Of a stretch of DNA of 62,860 nucleotides, positions 54,580 to 62,860 are shown one piece after another; position 1 is the first letter of the stretch; each line of letters begins with the position of its first letter. The position numbers were made by a program, and so were the translations under genes. The notes under the pieces are model-generated. The model was not told the origin of the DNA. It ran no database searches and saw nothing but the letters and a program-made list of their open reading frames with translations. Source of the DNA: Cytobacillus sp. S13-E01 (lineage in GTDB: Bacteria; Bacillota; Bacilli; Bacillales; Bacillaceae_L); contig NZ_JARFVC010000021.1 of assembly GCF_029193815.1 (NCBI RefSeq), forward strand, positions 1 through 62,860, in the 5' to 3' direction.

Positions 54580-54785
54580 TGTTATAGGGAGCAAATTTAA
54601 AGAAAATCTAAAGACAACTAGTGACTGTTATTTCAGTCTTCCTACTTCTTTCCGGTTGTGGGGCATTTATGGAGGTGGTTACAATGAGATGATGAATTCA
54701 GGAAGCATAAACGCTAAAATGATAGCGTTATGAAAAGACCCGAGAGTACAAGAGGCCATGATTGATTTGATGCACCCCCCGTCTA
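54580..54785 (+). pseudogene. Decayed copy of the Met-repeat lipoprotein gene
   Basis: GAAAATC.AAAGACAACTAGTGACTG, the lipobox codons, and GAGATGATGAATTCAGGAAGC match 52158-52265 but with frameshifts, stop codons and loss of most repeats. It stands in the same divergent relation to the truncated Met-rich gene as the intact pair. Confidence 0.75.
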
Positions 54786-54890
54786 TTATGTTAATTTCCC
54801 TTGCTAAAGTACCATTGTAAAATCATCTAAGATTCCTATTATAATTATAAGAGTATTATCCATTCTGTTTTAAAACAAAAAATATAAAAA
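54786..54890. other. Gene-free gap before the merA terminator
   Basis: AT-rich; nothing recognised. Confidence 0.4.
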
Positions 54891-54911
54891 GGGAGAGATT
54901 AAATCTCTCCC
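54880..54911 (-). terminator. Terminator of the mercury operon
   Basis: Minus-strand GGGAGAGATT, one-base loop, AATCTCTCCC, then TTTTTATATTTTTTG. Confidence 0.9.
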
Positions 54912-54923
54912 AGAATTTATTTT

Positions 54924-56573
54924 CTACCCTGCGCAACAAGATAATTTACTTACATCTTTATCCAATGTTAAGACTGCTAGTTTCAAACCTTCAGACATCG
55001 TTAGATAAGGAGCCATCGTATTTCTTAAATCATCAGCAGTTAGACCGAACTGAACAGCTAATGTCGCCCCATAAATAACATCTCCGGCATTTTCTGCAAC
55101 GACATGTGCACCGAGGATTTTCTGAGTTTGGTTATCAACAACCAGTTTAAAAACTCCATTAGTTTCACGGTTTACTAGTGCTCTAGGTACACTATCTAGT
55201 GGAAGTACGGAAGTCTTTACATCATATCCTTGATCCTTGGCTTGTTGTTCAGTCAATCCAACTGTGGCAATGGATGGGTTAGTAAATGTTACTCCAGGTA
55301 CAAAGCGTAGATCCACTTTCTTATTGGCAGCTCCTAGTGCGTTTTCTACAACAATTCCACCTTCGTATGCTGCGACATAAACAAATTGCGGGCCTAATGT
55401 CACATCACCTGCTGCATAGATGTTAGGATTGTTCGTTTGTAGGTAGTCATTGACAACAACTTCTCCTCTTTTACCTACTTCTACACTTGCAGCCCCTAAA
55501 TTGAGTGTTCTAGTGTTCGGTCTTCTTCCAGTAGCAACCAATAACTGATCGGATTCAATGACTCTTTCTTCACCATTCACTTCAATAATGACTTTTTTCG
55601 TATCACCAACTTGTTCCACCTTTTTGTAAGTGACTCCTGTTATAAAGTTTAACCCTTGCTCGGTGAAGGCTTTATCGACTGCTTCTGAGATTTCTGGATC
55701 GTATTCTTTCAAAAGTCGTTCACTTCGTTGCATCAAAGAAACTTCTGCTCCTAAGTTGTTAAACAGTTGTCCTAACTCCATTGCAATATATCCAGAACCG
55801 ATTACAGTCAACTTTTTCGGAACTTCCTTTAACTCTAAAGCCGTTGTGCTTGTGAGAAAGTCCACCTCTTTTAAACCAGGAATATCTGGAATAGACGGAG
55901 AGGCCCCTGTTGAAATTAGGAATTTGTTTGCTGTATATCTTTGTCCGTTAACTTCAACTGTTTTTTCATCAATAAAGGAAGCCTCACCACGAATCAAATC
56001 AATACCATATTCATCGATAAGATCTACATATTTTTGTTGTCTCATACCCTCAACGAGTTTATCCTTTTGGTCAGATAATGTAGCCATATCCACTGATTCC
56101 GCTTTTGTATTCAAACCAATAAAAGGGTTATTTCCTGCCAAATGATTGATTTCGCCGGCACGAAGCATTGTTTTAGAAGGTACACATCCTATATTGACAC
56201 ACGTCCCGCCAATGATACCTCGCTCAACCATGGCCACTTTAGCCCCTTTTTCAACTGCTTTAATTGCTGCGGAGAAGGCTGCACCACCTGAGCCAATAAT
56301 GAAAAGATTATATTCACTGTCTTTGTTATTAAAAGCAACATCGTTGTCATCAACTTCAATTTCTGCATCACCAGCCTGATAACCTAATTCGTTCACTGCC
56401 TTTTTTGCCTTTTCTATATTATCTTTAGCAATTTCAAATGTCGCTTCCCCTCGACGAAAATCGGCTGTTGGATTACTGGCTCCAGCATTTCTCAAAGCAT
56501 CTGTTACGTGATCCTCACATCCAGTACATGTCATTCCTTCAACAGGAACGGTTACTTTTACTTTATTACTCAT
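54924..56573 (-). CDS. merA: Mercuric reductase MerA with N-terminal HMA domain
   Basis: 549 aa. HMA domain with GMTCTGC (Cys16, Cys19), FAD motif [13 protein letters not shown], redox pair [13 protein letters not shown] (Cys125, Cys130), NAD motif, and the C-terminal vicinal cysteines LSCCAG (Cys546, Cys547) that hand Hg(II) to the active site. This full set identifies MerA over dihydrolipoyl dehydrogenase. It reduces Hg(II) to Hg(0) with NADPH. Last gene of a five-gene operon. Confidence 0.93.
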   Translation of the reverse strand: MSNKVKVTVPVEGMTCTGCEDHVTDALRNAGASNPTADFRRGEATFEIAKDNIEKAKKAVNELGYQAGDAEIEVDDNDVAFNNKDSEYNLFIIGSGGAAFSAAIKAVEKGAKVAMVERGIIGGTCVNIGCVPSKTMLRAGEINHLAGNNPFIGLNTKAESVDMATLSDQKDKLVEGMRQQKYVDLIDEYGIDLIRGEASFIDEKTVEVNGQRYTANKFLISTGASPSIPDIPGLKEVDFLTSTTALELKEVPKKLTVIGSGYIAMELGQLFNNLGAEVSLMQRSERLLKEYDPEISEAVDKAFTEQGLNFITGVTYKKVEQVGDTKKVIIEVNGEERVIESDQLLVATGRRPNTRTLNLGAASVEVGKRGEVVVNDYLQTNNPNIYAAGDVTLGPQFVYVAAYEGGIVVENALGAANKKVDLRFVPGVTFTNPSIATVGLTEQQAKDQGYDVKTSVLPLDSVPRALVNRETNGVFKLVVDNQTQKILGAHVVAENAGDVIYGATLAVQFGLTADDLRNTMAPYLTMSEGLKLAVLTLDKDVSKLSCCAG

Positions 56574-56706
56574 ATTGGAAAACTCCTTTTAAGTTTTTTT
56601 AAACAATTTTATTTTCAACTAACCTTTTGATACTATTTCCTATCCTTGTATCAAGTCTTAACTTTCCCATTCTTTTTCACTCATATCTTTTACAACAATT
56701 GAAAAA

Positions 56707-57516
56707 CTAATTTAAATCAGTGTATCGTTTCTTCGTTAACCCAGTCTTTCGTCGATAAATTATTACTACAATACTAACGAGAACTAATACTATAGATATA
56801 ACCTGTGCAATACGTAATGATTCAGTGAGCATCAAGCTATCGGTACGCATACCTTCAATAAAGAAGCGTCCAATAGAATACCAAATGATATATGTGAAAA
56901 ATAGTTCTCCACGTCTTAAGTTAACCTTCCTCAAGCTTAAAAGTAGGACAAAGCCAATTAAATTCCATATTGATTCATATAAAAAGGTGGGGTGGTAGTA
57001 CACTCCATCAATATACATCTGGTTAATAATAAATTCTGGTAGATACAATCCTTCAAGAAATTCACGGGTAACAGGCCCACCGTGAGCTTCCTGATTCATA
57101 AAATTACCCCAGCGACCGATTGCCTGTCCTAAAATAATACTAGGTGCAGCGATGTCCACCAACTTCCAAAATGATATTTTTTTAATTTTTGCAAAAAAGT
57201 AACCTGTTAAAGTCGCACCGATAAGCGCTCCATGAATTGCAATACCACCCTCCCAAATTGCAATGACATCACTGAGGTTATCTTTGTAATACTCCCATTT
57301 GAAAGCTACATAGTACACTCGTGCAGAAATTAACGCAATCGGAATTGCGAAAAGTAACAGATCAGAAAATGTATCCTTCGGTAAACCTCTTTTTTCACTT
57401 TCTCTTTGAGCAATTATGAATCCAAGTAAAGCACCAAATCCGATAATGATTCCATACCAATAAACAGTCAGAGGGCCAAGTTCAAATGCTACTCTGCTAA
57501 GCGGTTCTATATTCAT
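56707..57516 (-). CDS. lgt: Prolipoprotein diacylglyceryl transferase in a mercury operon
   Basis: 269 aa, seven transmembrane helices, Lgt signature [20 protein letters not shown] and [11 protein letters not shown] all present. It attaches diacylglycerol to prolipoprotein cysteines. Core lgt in Bacillus lies with hprK, so this looks like a second copy. Its neighbours are CcdA-like, MerP-like and MerA genes, so it may process lipoproteins of this system such as the TlpA-like one. Confidence 0.93.
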   Translation of the reverse strand: MNIEPLSRVAFELGPLTVYWYGIIIGFGALLGFIIAQRESEKRGLPKDTFSDLLLFAIPIALISARVYYVAFKWEYYKDNLSDVIAIWEGGIAIHGALIGATLTGYFFAKIKKISFWKLVDIAAPSIILGQAIGRWGNFMNQEAHGGPVTREFLEGLYLPEFIINQMYIDGVYYHPTFLYESIWNLIGFVLLLSLRKVNLRRGELFFTYIIWYSIGRFFIEGMRTDSLMLTESLRIAQVISIVLVLVSIVVIIYRRKTGLTKKRYTDLN

Positions 57517-57546
57517 ATTAAAAACTCCTTTTCTCCATTTTATTTA

Positions 57547-58242
57547 TTAAGCTAAAAACAGTTGATAAAATACTAAATATACTGTTGCTAAAAGAATGAT
57601 AATCCCTGCAACCTTTTCCATCTTACCGCTCCATCTTTTTGCAACATCCTTAAGAATAGTGCTCGCTCCTAGTGCTACAAGCGTCAGAATAATTCCTTTC
57701 CCGACGGTATAAACGGTAAGTAACAAAGCACCGTGAACAATACTTCCTTGTGCTGCAACATAGGTGATAATCATCACAAAAATCGGGATTGTACAAGGAG
57801 TAATTACGAGGCCAAATGGTAGTCCCAGTGTAAATGCTCCTAGCATTGTATCCGGCTTTTTCCCATTAACAGTAAACAGTCTTGGTATCTTTAGATTAAT
57901 AACACCTAACAATTGCAGCCCCATTAAAAGTCCAATAAAAGCCGGGATCCATAAGTCTAGACCAAACCCTGTAAATACCTTCATAATTTCCTTGCCGATA
58001 AAGGCTGCAATGACTCCCATAACGGCAGATGTGATCATCATGCCAAGGACAAAACTCCACGTGATCCGTAACGCCTTTCCCTTTCCTTCATTGGAATGTT
58101 TCCCCATGTATCCGCCAAACATGATAAGAATAGGGATGTAACAAACACTAATCGCACTTAAAATTCCACCTAAGAGGACAAGAAAATAAACAAAAAAACT
58201 AGCTGTTTCTATTCCTGCAAGACCTTCATACACAATCTCCAC
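57547..58242 (-). CDS. CcdA-type membrane protein of the mercury operon
   Basis: 231 aa with about six helices; redox cysteines Cys34 (AISVCYIPIL) and Cys150 (VITPCTIPIF) in pseudo-repeat positions, each followed by the usual Pro. The start overlaps the HMA gene stop by 1 nt. It could supply electrons to the HMA protein or pass Hg(II)/thiols inward in place of MerT. Confidence 0.8.
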   Translation of the reverse strand: MEIVYEGLAGIETASFFVYFLVLLGGILSAISVCYIPILIMFGGYMGKHSNEGKGKALRITWSFVLGMMITSAVMGVIAAFIGKEIMKVFTGFGLDLWIPAFIGLLMGLQLLGVINLKIPRLFTVNGKKPDTMLGAFTLGLPFGLVITPCTIPIFVMIITYVAAQGSIVHGALLLTVYTVGKGIILTLVALGASTILKDVAKRWSGKMEKVAGIIILLATVYLVFYQLFLA

Positions 58243-58664
58243 TATTTTACCTCCATGACCTCTCCTACTTCATATCCAACATCGGCAATTGCTTGTTTTA
58301 TCTGGTCAATAGTCACTTGACTAGGATCAAACACAACAGTCGCCCGGTCTTTTGACAAATTGACCTCAAAATCAATAACCCCCTTTGTCTTCTTTAGCCC
58401 TGAACTTACTGCGTACTCACAATTAGGACACGACATCCCAAGGTCAGTTAAGATTACCTTTCTCTGATTCGATGTTGCTTTTATGGAAGCCTCCTCCCCC
58501 GACAATTCGGTACTTCCACCAGGAACAAGGTTAACTTCGGTTGTCTGTTTTTCTCTCTCCTCAGATGAAGAAGAACCCCCAATCGTAGTACTAGTGTTCA
58601 ATGAGGTGTAGACAACACCACCTATAAATAAAGCAACAACGACCAACCAGACAATTTTCTTCAT
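58242..58664 (-). CDS. Membrane-anchored MerP-like HMA protein
   Basis: 140 aa: signal anchor (about 4-22), a Ser/Glu-rich linker, then one HMA domain with GMSCPNC (Cys79, Cys82) and a GLKKTKGVIDFEVNLSKDRA fold core. It faces outward and would bind Hg(II) or another soft metal. Coupled to the ccdA-like gene and preceded 15 bp upstream by the regulator. Confidence 0.83.
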   Translation of the reverse strand: MKKIVWLVVVALFIGGVVYTSLNTSTTIGGSSSSEEREKQTTEVNLVPGGSTELSGEEASIKATSNQRKVILTDLGMSCPNCEYAVSSGLKKTKGVIDFEVNLSKDRATVVFDPSQVTIDQIKQAIADVGYEVGEVMEVK

Positions 58665-58679
58665 CTATTCCACCCACAA

Positions 58680-59024
58680 TTACCAGGATTTAATTCTTGT
58701 ACACTCACTAATTTGTTTCGCATTATCTCTCACTAATTCCGAAGCAAGCAAAATAATTTGTTTAACTCTCTCATCTTTAATCTGGTAATAGACATACTTT
58801 CCTTCTTGACGGGTATCGACATACCCACACCATTTCAGGCAGGCTAACTGATTTGACACCTGGGATTGCTTTAATTGAAGCTCTTCCACCAATTCACTTA
58901 CATTTTTTTCTTTATCTAAAAGGGAAAGAGCTATTTTAAATCGTGTTGGGTTCGCTAGCCCGTGGAAGAACTTGGCGTAGATTTCTGAGCTTATTTCATT
59001 ACGTAACTCTTGACTTGGATGCAT
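58680..59024 (-). CDS. ArsR/SmtB-family metal sensor (CmtR-like cysteines)
   Basis: 114 aa winged helix: GLANPTRFKIALSLL and the recognition helix QLKQSQVSNQLACLK. Cys62 and Cys66 in ACLKWCGY plus Cys108 near the end resemble the CmtR Cd/Pb site rather than the CadC CVC type. It probably represses this operon until Hg(II), Cd(II) or Pb(II) binds. No MerR-type regulator is present. Confidence 0.88.
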   Translation of the reverse strand: MHPSQELRNEISSEIYAKFFHGLANPTRFKIALSLLDKEKNVSELVEELQLKQSQVSNQLACLKWCGYVDTRQEGKYVYYQIKDERVKQIILLASELVRDNAKQISECTRIKSW

Positions 59025-59083
59025 CGAAACACTCTCCTTTGCTATTTAAAAAATATTGAATCTACTATTATGTTCACCATGTT

Positions 59084-59761
59084 CTAAAGTAGTGTTCCGC
59101 CAGTACCAAATGACCAATAATATACAAGATATAATCCAGTTAAGAAGATAATTAGAGCTGAAATCTTCTCAATAACAGGTATATATTGTCGTAAAAACCT
59201 TTGAACGTATTGTCTTGATATTAACGATGCTATTGTGATTGCCGTTACAACAAGGCCCATTCCTATTGAATAAATAACGAAATTAATAATAATTGAAATG
59301 ATCGTATTTTCATTAATTGATTGAGAAATGACTAACAGAAATGCAGGTAATGTACAACTTAAGGATGCTAACGCATAGGCTATACCATATAAAAACACAG
59401 ACCATTTACCTGGCTTTACTTGAAATGAAACGGTTTTGATTGGTAACTGTTTTCCTATTAACATACCTAAACCAAATAATGTGAGTAAAATAGCGATAAT
59501 CAATGAGAGGAGAGGTAAATATTCCACTAACCCTCTACCAAGAAAACTAATTGTAAACCCGGCTGCTACAAAAATGATTAAAAAACCAATAGTCATAGAA
59601 AGCCCTAATCCCATTCCCCTTATAATCGCTGACAAATTTGACATTTTTTTATCATCGGCACCAACTAGATAGGAGATATAAGAAGGTAACAAGGCAACAC
59701 CACAGGGATTAAAAGCTGCTACAATTCCTGCTGTAAATACAAGCCAAAGTGAGATACCCAT
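59084..59761 (-). CDS. ccdA: CcdA-type cytochrome c biogenesis/thiol membrane protein
   Basis: 225 aa with six helices. Redox cysteines Cys20 (AAFNPCGVALLP) and Cys136 (ASLSCTLPAFLL) match CcdA. Overlaps the TlpA-like gene by one base. It passes reducing equivalents from cytoplasmic thioredoxin to the adjacent lipoprotein thioredoxin. Confidence 0.88.
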   Translation of the reverse strand: MGISLWLVFTAGIVAAFNPCGVALLPSYISYLVGADDKKMSNLSAIIRGMGLGLSMTIGFLIIFVAAGFTISFLGRGLVEYLPLLSLIIAILLTLFGLGMLIGKQLPIKTVSFQVKPGKWSVFLYGIAYALASLSCTLPAFLLVISQSINENTIISIIINFVIYSIGMGLVVTAITIASLISRQYVQRFLRQYIPVIEKISALIIFLTGLYLVYYWSFGTGGTLL

Positions 59762-60249
59762 TATTCCACCCCAATTTGAGCCAAAGCCTCTTGAACTTCC
59801 TTTAATGAGGGATTGACCGTTCTAAAAACTTCTACCTGATTTTGATCCACTAGTACTGTCTCTTGCAATTCTTTTACTCTAAATTCACTGGTAATTGTCC
59901 GATCTTTATCATCCAATATATGAGGCCAATTTCCACCGTAGTTTTTTTGAAATTCAGCAAGACCCTCCATGGTATCCATGTATGGATCGAGGTCTACCGT
60001 AATAACTTGAACATCAGGATACAGTCTGGTCACTTCATTAAGCATCATTTCCCCCTCATAACAAGTCGGACATGAAGCCGACATAAAATACACCAAACTT
60101 GGTTGTTCATCAGATAACTGTACCCTATTCCCATTAATATCTTTAGCATCTATGCTCAATTGATTTTCACTGTCGTTAGTAGTTGATGAGCATGCTGTTA
60201 ATACTAGCAAAAGAATTAATAGAGGTATTAATGTTAAACGAGCTTTCAT
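59761..60249 (-). CDS. TlpA-like thioredoxin lipoprotein
   Basis: 162 aa: lipobox VLTAC (Cys20), then a thioredoxin fold with redox motif CPTC (60-63 in MSASCPTCYEGE) and the cis-proline region near VDLDPYMD. It acts outside the membrane with the coupled CcdA. Downstream mercury genes suggest protection of exported thiols. Operator site 7 lies upstream. Confidence 0.87.
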   Translation of the reverse strand: MKARLTLIPLLILLLVLTACSSTTNDSENQLSIDAKDINGNRVQLSDEQPSLVYFMSASCPTCYEGEMMLNEVTRLYPDVQVITVDLDPYMDTMEGLAEFQKNYGGNWPHILDDKDRTITSEFRVKELQETVLVDQNQVEVFRTVNPSLKEVQEALAQIGVE

Positions 60250-60343
60250 TTATCGTACCCCCTATATAGACACATAGATTTCACAATACATTTTCATATT
60301 TAAATATTTTAATATGAAAACAAAGAAGTTCTTTTCAATCTTT

Positions 60344-60376
60344 ATTATAAACAATAGTTTTGAAGAAAGTGTGAAA
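60344..60376 (-). promoter_or_regulatory. Operator-promoter of the TlpA-CcdA pair (site 7)
   Basis: Plus-strand TTTGAAGAAAGTGTGAAA (60359-60376); -10 TATAAT on the minus strand at 60344-60349, exactly 9 bp away. Confidence 0.73.
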
Positions 60377-61176
60377 CTTATAGAGTTTTATATAAAAATG
60401 GAAATACATTAAAAAAGTTCACAATCGCTTTTTGTAAAGATAAAACTAAAAAAAGGGCCATTTAAAATGAGAAATGTAAACTCAAATATTTTTTCTCCTA
60501 CAAGGTACCCCTCTTAACATATCTTAATTACTTCACGATTCTCAATAATGGGAGACAAGTAAATAAGAAAATAGTAATTATTCATTTCTATCTCAAAATG
60601 GTTGTTAACGTCTTAAACGTTTGTTTCCATTCCCACAATAATTCAGGCAATACAAGGTAAAACGCTTCTTTGATTGGACATTTACCATCCCCATTTTTTA
60701 AAACTTAAAGACTTAATTATGTAGATATTTTTAATAACAGCTGTCAACATAGCGTTCCTCTTTAAAGTCAATAATTTCACTCTTTAATTCATACACCTGT
60801 TCATCGAGTTACCCAATTAAAACACAATCCGATATTTGGGCCAATGCCTAATATGTAAAAAAAGTAACTATACCAATTTTTTCAATAAAAAGTTCACGTT
60901 TTTATCAGATTTCTACCTTTACTATCAAAATTTCCTAAGCAAAGATGACCTCGGTTCAATTTACCAAGGTCATCTTATTAAAGAAATTTTTGTATTAATA
61001 TAAATACTCCCACCAGGAGCCAAATCAAAACCCCGGGTCATATTAGAGGTGACAATTTACTCCGGGGTTTGTTATTATTAATCCCTCAAGTACCAGTACT
61101 ACAATACTTATTTTCCATATATAGTTCCTACCCTTAATTTTTATGAGCCTGATATAACTTTCTTACTAATTAGCTG
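60377..61176. other. Long gene-free stretch
   Basis: No intact gene. It holds a 10-bp stem hairpin AAGATGACCT/AGGTCATCTT (60942-60976), a terminator-like AAACCCCGG/CCGGGGTTT hairpin (61028-61070), and short minus-strand frames (e.g. LDEQVYELKSEIIDFKEE near 60745-60815) that may be remnants of lost genes. Confidence 0.5.
61028..61070 (-). terminator. Terminator-like hairpin after the HesB-like remnant
   Basis: AAACCCCGG and CCGGGGTTT stem; minus-strand tail TTGATTTG. Confidence 0.5.
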
Positions 61177-61449
61177 TTATACCTGAAGCACTCTATATTG
61201 CCCTCCACCAAGTAAGGACTTGGTATAATCAATTTTTACATTATCAAAATAAATTTTATCTCTTTCATTTACTAAAAACTGAATCCCACTTTGTTCTGTA
61301 ATTTCATCACTTTCTAAAGCTGACTCCTCCAGAGCCAGTCGGAGCTGTGGTCCCCCTCAGCCAATCCCCATTGTCAAACGGATAAATGGCTTTTTTCCTT
61401 CCTTAATAATATCTTTTAGGCTATTCGCAATTTTGAGTGGAAAACCCCT
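61177..61449 (-). pseudogene. HesB/IscA-like gene, 5'-truncated, in-frame TGA at the Cys/Sec site
   Basis: The frame reads ANSLKDIIKEGKKPFIRLTM then GIG-TGA-GGPQLRLALEESALE and onward to VKIDYTKSLLGGGQYRVLQV. The TGA (61357-61359) falls exactly at the conserved first cysteine of HesB/IscA proteins; 59 codons continue cleanly after it. A family of HesB-like selenoproteins is known. There is no start codon, because the frame meets the palindrome at about 61446, so the gene is truncated. It is either a broken selenoprotein gene or a pseudogene. Confidence 0.7.
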
Positions 61450-61555
61450 TCATTTAACAACTTACAAGGGTAGTAGTTTCAATTGGGCTTGTCAAGGAAA
61501 GCACTTGACAAGCCCAATTGAAACTACTAAATGGTCTGTAAGTTAAATGAAGGAG
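61446..61555. repeat. Long palindrome beside the ISL3 element
   Basis: Perfect 26-bp inner arms (61471-61496 and 61504-61529) flank a 7-nt loop. Outer sequences CCTTCATTTAAC..CTTACA and TGTAAGTTAAATGAAGG extend the symmetry to about 50 bp per arm. It could fold into one very large hairpin; it may combine two opposed ends of the same element. Confidence 0.85.
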
Positions 61556-62782
61556 TTACTCTGATAACTCTGTTACCCTTAGGTTCAACCCACCGGCAAT
61601 AAGATAGATCATTGTTATTAAGTTTTTAGTTGAACGGTATCCTCTTGCTTGTCGTTTGGCTGCTTGGATTAATCCGTTTGTTGCCTCAAGTATGCCATTA
61701 TTGATACGACTCTTAAACCATTGAAGGATACCACCACGATGCTTGTGTACACTTTTGGCCACCTTCACCATATCAGGAATCTGGGATCGTCTTGCCCAAG
61801 AAAGCCATTCATCCAAATAGGCTTCTGCTTCGGAGACATCCTTTTGCCAGAACCGTTGAAATGCTACTTTCAGTTGATAGGCTTTCGCCGTCTTTAGGTC
61901 TTGATCCTTTAATTTAAGCAATGTTTCTTTTTGTTTCGTGTTTAAATTGTCTTCATTTTTTATCCATGCATACCGGCTATTTTTTAACTCGGGATGATCT
62001 TTTTGCTCTTTACGACGTGTTTCATCCACCGCCTCATTAATCATCTTCATGACATGAAATTTATCGAAGGTAAGGGAGGCTTTTGGGAACTGTTCTTCAG
62101 CCCCCTTGATAAAGGCTGGAGACATGTCAATACTGAATTCTTTAATATTATCGGGGTGGCCGCCATGAACCATTAAATCATGTTTAAATCCCTTTAATGT
62201 ATGTTGATCTTTGCCCTCTGTAACAGAAATAACCTTACGCTCTTCAAGATCCATGAAGATAGAGACATATTCGTGCCCTCTTTTTCTGGATGTTTCATCA
62301 AATCCTACCTGCTTTACAGAGGAATAGTCTTCTCTTTCGCGTGCTTCATTTACATAATGATGAAGGATTGGCCAAAGAGTTGTATCATGTTCACCAACAA
62401 GATTTGCCACCTTTTTAACGGGCATAGCTTTCATTAGAAGGATGACGAACGCTTCAAAGTACACAGAGAAACCAGACCGTTCACGGGCCCAATTTGGTTT
62501 TATTGTTTTAGCAGATCCGTCACATTCTGGACAATCTGTACGTGGTAGTCTTGCATGAAGATAGGCTTGGTACTGAAAGAAATTTAAGTGTCTCCATGTT
62601 CGTTCACGTCCATGGTCATAAATACGGGCGGGACTGCCACAAGTAGAACACTCAAATTTGCTGCCTTTTACCGTTGAAGCATATATGTGTAATTCTTTAT
62701 CATCGGGATTGAATTCTACATGATCTACTTTCCATCCAGGGCCTAAATTTAGTGCCATTTGTAATAACTCATTTTCTGTCAT
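61556..62782 (-). CDS. ISL3-family transposase
   Basis: 408 aa: N-terminal zinc fingers with CSTCGSPARIYDHG and RTDCPECDG, a helix-turn-helix region, and a DDE core (VGFDETSRKRGHEY, FSIDMSPAFIKG, NGILEATNGLIQAAKRQARG). Motif order and length are those of ISL3 transposases. It is intact and could be active. Confidence 0.95.
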   Translation of the reverse strand: MTENELLQMALNLGPGWKVDHVEFNPDDKELHIYASTVKGSKFECSTCGSPARIYDHGRERTWRHLNFFQYQAYLHARLPRTDCPECDGSAKTIKPNWARERSGFSVYFEAFVILLMKAMPVKKVANLVGEHDTTLWPILHHYVNEAREREDYSSVKQVGFDETSRKRGHEYVSIFMDLEERKVISVTEGKDQHTLKGFKHDLMVHGGHPDNIKEFSIDMSPAFIKGAEEQFPKASLTFDKFHVMKMINEAVDETRRKEQKDHPELKNSRYAWIKNEDNLNTKQKETLLKLKDQDLKTAKAYQLKVAFQRFWQKDVSEAEAYLDEWLSWARRSQIPDMVKVAKSVHKHRGGILQWFKSRINNGILEATNGLIQAAKRQARGYRSTKNLITMIYLIAGGLNLRVTELSE

Positions 62783-62860
62783 TTTTAAACTACCGCCTTA
62801 TCAATTATATTGGTAGTATCATTGTTGACAGATTAATTCCATACTAAACTGCGATGAACC

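Larger units (their letters stand above)
61446..62860 (-). mobile_element. ISL3-family insertion sequence (runs to or beyond the window end)
   Basis: A complete transposase gene with the palindromic element at its downstream side. The upstream end is not identified within the last 78 bp, so boundaries are approximate. Confidence 0.8.

Noticed and set aside
55630-56145. 171-codon plus-strand frame
   Set aside because: Antisense to merA.

Overview
The window is a low-GC Bacillaceae chromosome segment (Bacillus-like). Evidence is the tRNA/16S cluster, the conserved block murF-cshA-ydbS/ydbT-rhomboid-acpS-ydcC-ndoAI/ndoA-rsbV/rsbW/sigB-tex-sprT, the spore gene cmpA, and near-universal Shine-Dalgarno sites. 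I cannot name a species. Almost everything is on the minus strand.

Layout. (1) 1-2130: 5' end of a 16S rRNA gene preceded by 12 tRNA genes and one tRNA remnant, probably one transcript from a perfect TTGACA/TATAAT promoter. (2) 2.2-23 kb: core genes. Compared with B. subtilis, alr is missing between ydcC and ndoAI, and rsbR/S/T/U and rsbX are missing around sigB; a methyltransferase gene and copies of an intergenic repeat lie there instead. uvsE, mscL (with a C-terminal zinc ribbon) and an esterase are additional. (3) 23-38 kb: a CopC/CopD operon, then a continuous 15-gene operon (ccmE-F-H, a CcmI-like gene, an unknown exported protein, ccmA-B-C-D-G, ctaG, a two-component pair, a small membrane protein, a BNR-repeat protein). 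This is a complete System I (Ccm) cytochrome c maturation set, which is unusual because Bacilli normally use System II (ResB/ResC). Its CcmE has the CxxxY haem-binding motif and its CcmH has a rearranged cysteine motif. (4) 38-45 kb: a mobile-element graveyard (Tn3-type resolvase/transposase fragments, Tn554-type recombinases) between two paralogous DUF2933-like gene units. (5) 45-60 kb: metal/thiol/redox accessory genes: an accessory short adenylate kinase, three CcdA/DsbD-type membrane proteins, Met-rich exported proteins, a two-component system, a sulfide:quinone-reductase-like flavoprotein, and an arsR-merP-like-ccdA-lgt-merA mercury operon. (6) 60.3-62.9 kb: a HesB/IscA-like gene remnant with an in-frame TGA at the expected Cys/Sec position, a long palindrome, and an ISL3-family transposase.

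The observation that ties regions 3-5 together is an 18-bp, 11-bp-period direct-repeat motif (TTTGAGGAAAGTGTGAAG type on the plus strand). It sits exactly 9 bp from a -10 box upstream of six transcription units (ccmE operon, both DUF2933 genes, a methyltransferase, the flavoprotein, the TlpA/CcdA pair), with weaker matches at three more. It looks like the operator of an OmpR-family regulator, most plausibly the one encoded at 50.4-51.1 kb next to the Met-rich proteins, so ccm, copper/mercury and thiol-redox genes may form one regulon.

Start codons were re-chosen by Shine-Dalgarno position in many genes (several TTG/GTG); these choices are stated per gene. No database search was possible, so family names rest on motifs and context.
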